From assembly GCA_002682825.1 (NCBI GenBank), contig NOKP01000017.1:310001-374000 (forward strand): 64,000 nt of DNA. Reading direction: 5' to 3'. Positions 57,046-64,000 of this stretch are shown here, one piece after another. This DNA is from Neonectria sp. B-13 (Eukaryota > Ascomycota > Sordariomycetes > Hypocreales > Nectriaceae). A program made the translations under genes and the position numbers. The notes under the pieces are model-generated. The model had not been told where the DNA came from. It ran no database searches and saw only the letters and a list, made by a program, of their open reading frames with translations. Positions within the stretch are counted from its first letter, which is position 1; each line of letters begins with the position of its first letter.

Positions 57046-59188
57046 TTAGGCCTTGGATGCATGCATTGCTTCCACTCCGTCCACCTCCTCGTCCACATTT
57101 TCTACATCCTTTGCCGCGACACCGAGGTCCTTCAAGTTGGACATATCGGCGGCCCCGAACACCTCGTCCATTCGCTCCAGTGAGATCTAAAAGGGGGGAA
57201 ATGGGGTCAGCATCGAACTCAAATACAAGGAGAGGCCACACCTACGCCTTTAGTCTCAGGGATCCAAAATGCAAGTACTGCCATAGTCAGATTCAGTGAT
57301 CCAAAGATGAAGTAGGCTCCATATGGCGTCGAAACCAGCATCACAGGGGTCGCCTTCGACACAGCCAGGTTGTGCAGCCAATGTGTAAGAGACGCCAGCG
57401 CAACATTGTAAGCTCTCAGCCGATTCGTCGGTATTTCAGAAACATAGATCCATGCTGCCGTGAACAATCAGCACACATCGGCAGGGATAGGACCGCCCTG
57501 CGGGGGAACCGGGGCATATTGTCGAAGTTTAGGTTGGGATTCCACTCACATACAGGCCCCCAGCCCATGTTGAAGGCTGCGCCAAAGATATACACCATGG
57601 CTAGAGCTGCAATTCCGGCGGGAGGCGGGCTTTCGCTCTCTCCAACTTTGGGCCCGAACCGGATATACTGCGTGTGTTAGTCGAATTATGCAAAGACCTA
57701 CAGAATCATCTCACTCACAAATCCCAAGAAGAACATGCAAAACGCCTGCACGGCACCGCTCCACATAAAAGAAAGACGACGACCCAGAGAGTCGGCGAGA
57801 AAAATGACAAAGATCAAACAGGTGACCACCTTGACGATGCCGTAGATGCCTTGGGCGAAGAGGGCCGTAGTCGTACCTGAGAGGCCAAGGTCTTTGAAGA
57901 TCGTAGGGGCGTAGTAATTGATGGCGCCGGTCTTGATGCCCATACGTAGTTAGCCCTCGAGTCAAATGCAAGCAAGCGACAATGAGATGCATAGCTGGAG
58001 GAAAACACTCACCCCTGACCACTGCTGAAATGTAATGATCCCGATAGTATACAGAGCTCGCTTCCGATTCGTGGCGACCGTCCAGCACTCCTTTTGCAGT
58101 GCCCAAAATCCCGCACCTTGCATGGTAGCCTTTTCTTGGTCCAACTGTGTACGTAGCTCGAGGAGTTCTTGCTGGATGTATGGATGCTCGATCGGAAGTT
58201 GTCGCACGTCTGACAACACATCGCCAGCTTTATCCCACTGGTCTTGGGATGCCAGCCATCGAGGAGACTCGGGACAAAAGAGCATGCTGAAGAATAAGAG
58301 GATCGGGCATAGCGACTGGCAGGCCAACGGAACCATCCATGTAGCCATGTGCTGAGAAGAGAAGGGTGATTAGAAATGCCACGCTGGAGAGTTGTGCTGG
58401 GATAGAAGCCCGTACCGGAAGATGAAGCAGAGAGCCATAGTTGATAAAGTACGCCATCATGCCACCCATCACCAAGAGAAGTTGGAAAAACCCGACCAAG
58501 AAGCCGCGAATAGCCCGAGGAGAGTTTTCAGATACGTAAGTGGGCGCGAGCATTGTTCCAGCGCCGAGGCCGATGCCTTCAATGAATCTGATCCTCACGT
58601 TAGCAAAGCAGCCAGCAAAAGCCCGTTGGCCGGAGACTATGCAAGAGAGATCACCTTCCGATATAGAAGACGGGCAGATGGCCGTAAGAAAACGCCTGCA
58701 TCAACCCACCAATCAGACCGGTAATGGCGACAGCAAGAAGCGCAGGCTTTCTTCCCTTTCGATCGGCGAGGGGACTGGAAATGAGGGCTCCCGCCACAGC
58801 TCCGGCTTGCATGGTGGTGACAAGGTTACCGGAAAGATCAGCCGCGACATTCGGTGGTTGAATGTCGAGACCAAATTCTCTGTTGGCGAGGGACCCAGTC
58901 AGTCTCCAACAAGTGGTATCAAGGTAAATTTCCACGGGATAGGACATACCTTTTGAAGTCGGGCATCGTTAGGACGCCGCCAATAATTCCCGCGTCCACT
59001 CCAAAGAGTGCTCCAGCAAAGCATGCCTGTGCAATTATGAGATCAGGCTCCAGGTCCATGGGATGGAATCATGTTGTCGCACTTACCGAGGCAGCTAAAG
59101 CAAGGACACGCCAATTGTAGACCTCTGGAGGATCAACACGAATGGCATCGTTGCGGACAATGCGCCGAAGGACAGAGTGAATTGTCAT
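57046..59188 (-). CDS. MFS sugar transporter, quinate/hexose type (531 aa)
   Basis: Complement of nine exons: 59087-59188, 58950-59026, 58655-58879, 58416-58587, 58013-58351, 57719-57931, 57550-57667, 57246-57454 and 57046-57186. Seen: the start [44 protein letters not shown] across the second intron, [83 protein letters not shown] and [16 protein letters not shown]. Eight introns are many for this family and every junction restores a signature. It probably takes up quinate, galacturonate or a pentose. It is followed upstream by a regulator and an FAD oxidoreductase. Confidence 0.88.
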
Positions 59189-59842
59189 ATTTGCAGAGAG
59201 CCCAGGAGAATCGCCTATGTCGAAGTAGCGAAATGTGCACTGAACAGATATCAAAACCGTGCAGAAGTGCGACAAATCATGGTGATATAAGTACCGTAGC
59301 ATCAGGTGGCCGCATAATATAAAGGTTGTCAAGTCAGCAGGAGCAATCTGCAGTCGCAGCCGCCAACATGGATCTCAACCCCACATCCCCAGGTTGTTCC
59401 CCAGGTTGTTCGACGAGCTAAAGATGAAGTTGAGTGGGTGGATATTCACCCGGGGACTCTCGGTTACTGCCCGACTTAGTCATGATCTACTAGAATGGCC
59501 TGGTTTCTGTTTCCGCATCAAACGCTAGCTGGGGAGTATCGGGCCCTTCCCGATGGCATCACAGTGTAAGAATCTTCGTAGACTTATTTACTCTGCTATT
59601 GAACAATGTTATTTTGAGTATACTGAGGTCACTGATGGTCTCTGTCGAACATTTGCAGAGGGTATGAATGTACAAGTTCTTACTATACCAAATTTTCACG
59701 GAATTGTTTCAACGGACCTTGCCTAGTAGGTCTCCCTCACATTGAAGTCACAACTCTTGGTACGTACAGACGGAAACTACGGTAACACGCACACATACCT
59801 GCACATATAAAGAGGACAAGCTGGGTGTTCCCAACATTCTTC
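59189..59842. other. intergenic; promoter of the sugar transporter
   Basis: No gene was recognised. It contains a perfect 12-bp tandem duplication (59387-59410) and CCGG-type motifs just beyond it. Confidence 0.5.
59387..59410. repeat. perfect 12-bp tandem duplication
   Basis: CCCCAGGTTGTT occurs twice in a row, about 200-220 bp upstream of the transporter ATG. Confidence 0.7.
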
Positions 59843-61965
59843 TCATGATTGTAGGCTCCCCCAAGTCTTGTCAGGGCTTGCCCATATTTGTTCTAGCTCG
59901 GAGCCTAGTGAAGGTGTCGGCCATCCGCACTTGTTCCGACAAGACTCAAGCATTTCGAGAACGCGGGTTCTTTGGCGAGGATTTTGCATGAACATGCCAG
60001 CTACAACAGGGAAAATGTCAATAGCCTTAGGTTTAACAGCCTTGGAAGACTTACCAACAAAAAGGCACTGCGAGGACAGCATACTTGATGCGTCCTCTGT
60101 AAGAGTCATTCCAATACCGCAGACCACCTCTATGCTATCCTGGATTGTATTTTGTCGTTTCATGAAATGCTCCATGCCACCAAGGCTTGGTTCATGAGCG
60201 CAGATGAGAATTCTGGAAACATGATGAATCTGCATCGCTAAACCTACCGCCGAAATTAGCATCGGGGTACGACAGGTATCAGCGGAGGGAGGAGTACTTA
60301 CCGAAGCACTGAGGGTGTATCAGGCGGGGCTGAAAGGCTTCGGTGCCTTGACGGCTCATAGCAGGCAGCTCGGAGAACTCAATCGTTAGATAGGATTCCC
60401 ATTCTTGGAGCATCTTCTTGAGTGCTTTGGCCCATCCAATCCTCCCCATAAACGTCCCTTCCGTCTCTGCAGCGGACGGGTTAACGGCACAGAAGTTTAC
60501 TACTTGGGCAAGAATCCAGACTGCACGAGAAGCCAACTCATGACTGCTGAGCTCAGAGTACGGCTTTTTGGGGGTCCATGTGCTGTATGTACGACGCCCC
60601 TCGCGAAAAGCCACCCAGATATCCTGACGAAGCCAGGCCCACCAGGTTGTGCTTTCAAGGCTCGAAGTTTCGACTTCGATTTGCCGCGAGCGAAGAATCC
60701 AGAACACCCCCTGGAGATGCTGCTGCCAGTCCTTTAGAGACCCTCGAAGCATCTCATACGTCGAGATGATGAGAGTCGTCGCCATCAGTTCAAGGCTATG
60801 CTGATACGTCGAATAGCGCATGGCTTTTTGGACATAGTGTAGAGTCTGATAGTAATACTGCAGTGCGCTGTTCTGGTCCGTACGTTGTTCTAGAGGAATG
60901 CTTTCGTCGAGCGATTGATGGTAGCCTGATAGAGCCAAGATGGCATTCAGTAGACCTGCATTTCGGGCGGCAAGATGGGGTACTCTGGTCGAAATCGTTC
61001 GGGCGGTGTCAAAAAGTTCAAGCTGTGTACGAAATCTGAGCAGTTTCACTTGCAGAGTCTGGAACGCGTGTTGGGGAGCATACCCATGAGCATATTCGAT
61101 GTAGAAAGTTCTCGAACAAGATTTGTTCTCGCTCAAGCAATGAAATACTCTCAGATGCTTGCCACATGTCTTCCTCTCGACCACAATCGCCGACCGAGTC
61201 TCTTTCTGGTGGTTGGCCGTCAATGATCTTCGTTGCGCGTTGCAGCGGCGTCGTATCGTCCTCATCCTGGCCAGTAAATGGATCTAGAAAGCCCCCTTCA
61301 AGACCAGGTGGCACATCCGCCTCTTGAACGGCTTCACGAGATGCATCGTTGGCCAATAGCCCAAACCATCGAACCGCAGCAACACTAGTAGACGCCGCAG
61401 GAGTCGTTGATGCTGAGTCTGGTTGCTGTCCGAACCAGTCGTGGGCCACGACGGGATATCGCTGGTTTACGTCGCCATTACGGTCCCAGCCGAGAACGTC
61501 ACCAACGCCATGTGGGTGGGCATGGGCCGCATCAGGGGGCGATAGATCTGCATGTTGTGCCTGTGATGCGGCGACCGAGCGAACAATGTGCAGCAGGTCA
61601 TGTTGCGAATTGCGGATCTGACCCAGCTGCCGAAGAACTTCTAGACTGGCAGGATCAAATCTGGCGAGAAGTACATGAGTATGCCTGAACAGCCATCACG
61701 AACACTAAGGCTAAACTTACGCCGAATGGTCTTTCTCAACATCGTCATACGAGCATGAGATGTTGATTGACGTACAAAACCCACAAGTGGGCCGCACATT
61801 ATCGCACTTAGTCTTCCTTGCCCGACACACGTGGCAAGCTTTCAGACTCCTCTTACGTGGGTACCGGGCGTCTGAGGAAAGATTGCCGGGACGCTTCCGG
61901 GATGCTTGAGGCTCGTGGCCGGGATCGGGAGACCGGTTCGGCTCCGGCGGGGTCTGATCGGGCAT
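59843..61965 (-). CDS. Zn2Cys6 transcription factor (629 aa)
   Basis: Complement of exons 61721-61965, 61084-61660, 60302-61022, 60055-60243 and 59843-60000. The zinc cluster is within exon 1 (Cys44, Cys47, Cys54, Cys61, Cys64, Cys71), after a Pro/Arg-rich start. Exon 2 begins FDPASLEVLRQLGQIR and ends FENFLHRICSW; exon 3 continues LELFDTARTISTRVPHLAARNAGLLNAILALSGYH, the hallmark of this class. The 54-bp segment 60001-60054 has GT-AG ends and no stop; removing it gives FVAGMFMQNPR. The gene is divergent from the FAD oxidoreductase across 535 bp and upstream of the sugar transporter, so it is the likely regulator of both. Confidence 0.86.
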
Positions 61966-62500
61966 GTGGAGTGAGATGACGCACGTAGACGCAAACAGAA
62001 ATGAAAATGTCGGGGAGAATCAATGTATGGACATGACAAGCAGAAAGCCGAATCTGAGCATGTTAAGTGACAGACGGGGGCAGGGTTCGGGGAGACGCGG
62101 GGTTATGCCATAAGTTGATGGCGCTGAGGCATGACCGCAGATCTCTCCACACGCGCCCCCGCACTTCCGGCCTGAATGGAATCGCAGTGGGGTTGCAATC
62201 CGAAAGCCAACACGATGTTCAGTTTTTGGACAACCTCGCTTGCCAACATGACACCGGCATCACACACCCAGAGGTCATTCGACCCGGGGACTGTCGGGAA
62301 GAGGCGCAAGGGAGTTTGCCCTTCTAGCCAAACAGTGGAGAATGATCACGGGCTCGGCTAAGTCATATTGGCTTGTTAAAAGCAGGCCTGTACCTATCTT
62401 CTATAGCACTACTCTCTTCCGCAATATCGCGGTACATTTGTCTTTCTCAATCCTTCTACACTTTTAAGCTTCAAACTCTCATTCTGAGTTATTGACCATC
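61966..62500. promoter_or_regulatory. divergent promoter of regulator and FAD oxidoreductase
   Basis: The 535 bp between ATGs at 61965 (minus) and 62501 (plus) has no gene. The right end is AT-rich with pyrimidine tracts just before the FAD gene start. Confidence 0.5.
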
Positions 62501-64000
62501 ATGGGGGATTTGAGCTCATACACCGAGCCGGAGAACGTTCTGGACAATGGCATCAGTTCTGTAACATCCTGGCAGCAGACTCATCCGACGGCCAAGCCTC
62601 AAACATTTTCGACCGACATTCTTGTTGTCGGTGGCGGCCTAGGCGGAGTTGCTGCTGCCCTTGGAGCTTTACGCAGAGGCCGCCGTGTCTTCTTGACTGA
62701 GGAGTACGAGTGGCTGGGCGGGCAACTGACCAGTCAAGCCGTCCCTCCAGATGAGCACTGCTGGGTCGAGCAATTCGGCGTCACCCGCTCGTATCGGGCA
62801 TTACGCGATGGCATTCGCCAGTTCTACCGAGACCATTATCCTCTGACAGAGGAGGCCAGACAAAGGCCGCATCTTAACCCGGGCGCCGGCCATGTTAGCA
62901 AGCTATGCCATGAGCCTCGTGTTGCAGTGGCTGTCATCGACGCAATGCTCATGCCGTATATCGGTGGCGGGAAGCTTGTCATCAAGAAGAGCACGAAACC
63001 TGTCTCGTGTCAGACTGATGAGCAAGGGGCTGTTCGCAGTGTGGCATTCCGTCGACTCGATAGCCGAGATACCTTTACCGTCCAGGCCAGCTATGTCATT
63101 GATGCCACGGAGCTGGGAGATTTGCTACCCATGAGCAACACTCCGTACGTGACCGGATTCGAGTCTCGCAAGGATACCGGGGAGCCTAGCGCACCTGAGG
63201 AGGCGCAACCACACAATTCTCAGGCAGTCTCCATCTGTTTCGCAGTCGAACACATTGAGGGGGAGGATCATACCATTCCAAAGCCTCCGAACTACGACTT
63301 CTGGCGCAAGCGCCACCCAGACTTTTGGGGCGCGCCGCTGCTCGGTCTGAAAGCACCTCATCCACGGACGCTTGAGATAGTTGAACGCGAGTTCACTCCG
63401 AATCCCAACGATGACCCGGCATTGATTTTTGCAGACCAGCGCAAGTCGGGCGGAGATATGAATCTTTGGACTTTCCGCCGTATTGCGGCGCGTGACAATT
63501 TCACGCCTGGGTTCTACCAATCTGATGTGTGTCTCGTCAACTGGCCAATGATTGATTACTTCGAGAAGCCCATTATCGACGTCGATGAACATGAGCTTGA
63601 AGAGCGCCTGAGTGGCGCCGCTTCTTTATCATACAGTATGCTATACTATCTACAAACGGAGTGCCCCAGAGCAGACGGGCGCGGCAAAGGCTACCCTGGG
63701 CTACGACTACGAGGCGACATTACCGGGACAGAACATGGACTCGCAATGGCACCCTATATTCGAGAATCACGCCGTATCAAAGCTGTCACTACTGTTGTCG
63801 AACAGGATCTCTCCTTGGAAGTTCGCGGCGACAAAGGAGCAGTGCAGTATCCCGACAGCGTTGGGGTAGGCATGTACCGCATCGACCTTCATCCGTCTAC
63901 TGGCGGCGACAACTACATCGACGTTGCTTGCTGTCCGTTCCAGATTCCACTGGGCGCCTTGATCCCGCTGGAACGCCCGAACCTGCTTGCGGGTTGCAAA
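62501..64000 (+). CDS. FAD-dependent oxidoreductase, partial at the right edge (first 500 aa)
   Basis: The frame is open from the ATG at 62501 to the last base of the window, 500 codons without a stop or an evident intron. It resembles the FAD-dependent oxidoreductase family seen in bacteria and fungi. Seen: the dinucleotide-binding motif LVVGGGLGGVAAALGAL (glycines at residues 44-49), EEYEWLGGQLTSQAVPPDEH just behind it, a middle strand SYVIDATELGDLLP (typical of FAD proteins) and near the end YIDVACCPFQIPLGALIP. The family acts on sugars, amino acids or secondary metabolites; substrate unknown. The C-terminus lies beyond this window. Confidence 0.85.
   Translation, partial: MGDLSSYTEPENVLDNGISSVTSWQQTHPTAKPQTFSTDILVVGGGLGGVAAALGALRRGRRVFLTEEYEWLGGQLTSQAVPPDEHCWVEQFGVTRSYRALRDGIRQFYRDHYPLTEEARQRPHLNPGAGHVSKLCHEPRVAVAVIDAMLMPYIGGGKLVIKKSTKPVSCQTDEQGAVRSVAFRRLDSRDTFTVQASYVIDATELGDLLPMSNTPYVTGFESRKDTGEPSAPEEAQPHNSQAVSICFAVEHIEGEDHTIPKPPNYDFWRKRHPDFWGAPLLGLKAPHPRTLEIVEREFTPNPNDDPALIFADQRKSGGDMNLWTFRRIAARDNFTPGFYQSDVCLVNWPMIDYFEKPIIDVDEHELEERLSGAASLSYSMLYYLQTECPRADGRGKGYPGLRLRGDITGTEHGLAMAPYIRESRRIKAVTTVVEQDLSLEVRGDKGAVQYPDSVGVGMYRIDLHPSTGGDNYIDVACCPFQIPLGALIPLERPNLLAGCK

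Overview
The window is nuclear DNA of a filamentous ascomycete (Pezizomycotina, probably a Sordariomycete; the genus cannot be fixed from the sequence alone). The evidence is compact genes with short GT-AG introns (mostly 47-75 bp), many Zn2Cys6 regulators and MFS permeases, a septin, an F-box/ankyrin protein and a fused hydantoinase/oxoprolinase. I rebuilt 26 genes. For every spliced model the exon lengths sum to a multiple of three and protein motifs run across the junctions. One gene runs off the right edge, and a 100-N scaffold gap lies at 19203-19302.

Left part (0-25 kb). A fungal-type D-serine dehydratase faces a RidA imine deaminase tail to tail, an enzyme and the protein that removes its reactive product. 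Next on the minus strand come a Zn2Cys6 regulator, a zinc-free MDR oxidoreductase, a second small Zn2Cys6 regulator and a hexose-type MFS transporter. The transporter is divergent from a P-loop sugar/nucleoside-type kinase across a promoter with three identical palindromes. A third Zn2Cys6 regulator is divergent from an UNC-93-like MFS protein. After it come a secreted CBM9-like protein, the N gap, a 62-codon charged small protein, a seven-helix membrane protein and an alcohol acetyltransferase.

Middle (25-48 kb). The most unusual gene is a 1025-residue fusion: an N-terminal DUF2235 alpha/beta-hydrolase that lacks the expected nucleophile, then a P-loop GTPase with a hydrophobic segment and a long tail. 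A sugar permease, a Zn2Cys6 regulator, a 1287-residue hydantoinase/5-oxoprolinase, a proline-iminopeptidase-like hydrolase and an anion:cation-symporter permease follow. They look like a nitrogen-scavenging neighbourhood with shared promoter palindromes. A maltose-type permease comes next, with four 32-bp tandem repeats in its promoter.

Right part (48-64 kb). A gene-poor stretch with an AT-rich island precedes an F-box/ankyrin gene and a Cdc11-type septin, the only clearly housekeeping gene here. Then come a Zn2Cys6 regulator, another sugar MFS transporter, a further Zn2Cys6 regulator and a divergent FAD-dependent oxidoreductase that is open to the window end. The last three look like one catabolic unit.

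Six Zn2Cys6 regulators and six MFS permeases among 26 genes mark this as an accessory, nutrient-utilisation type of region. No rRNA, CRISPR array, intact transposon or convincing tRNA was seen.
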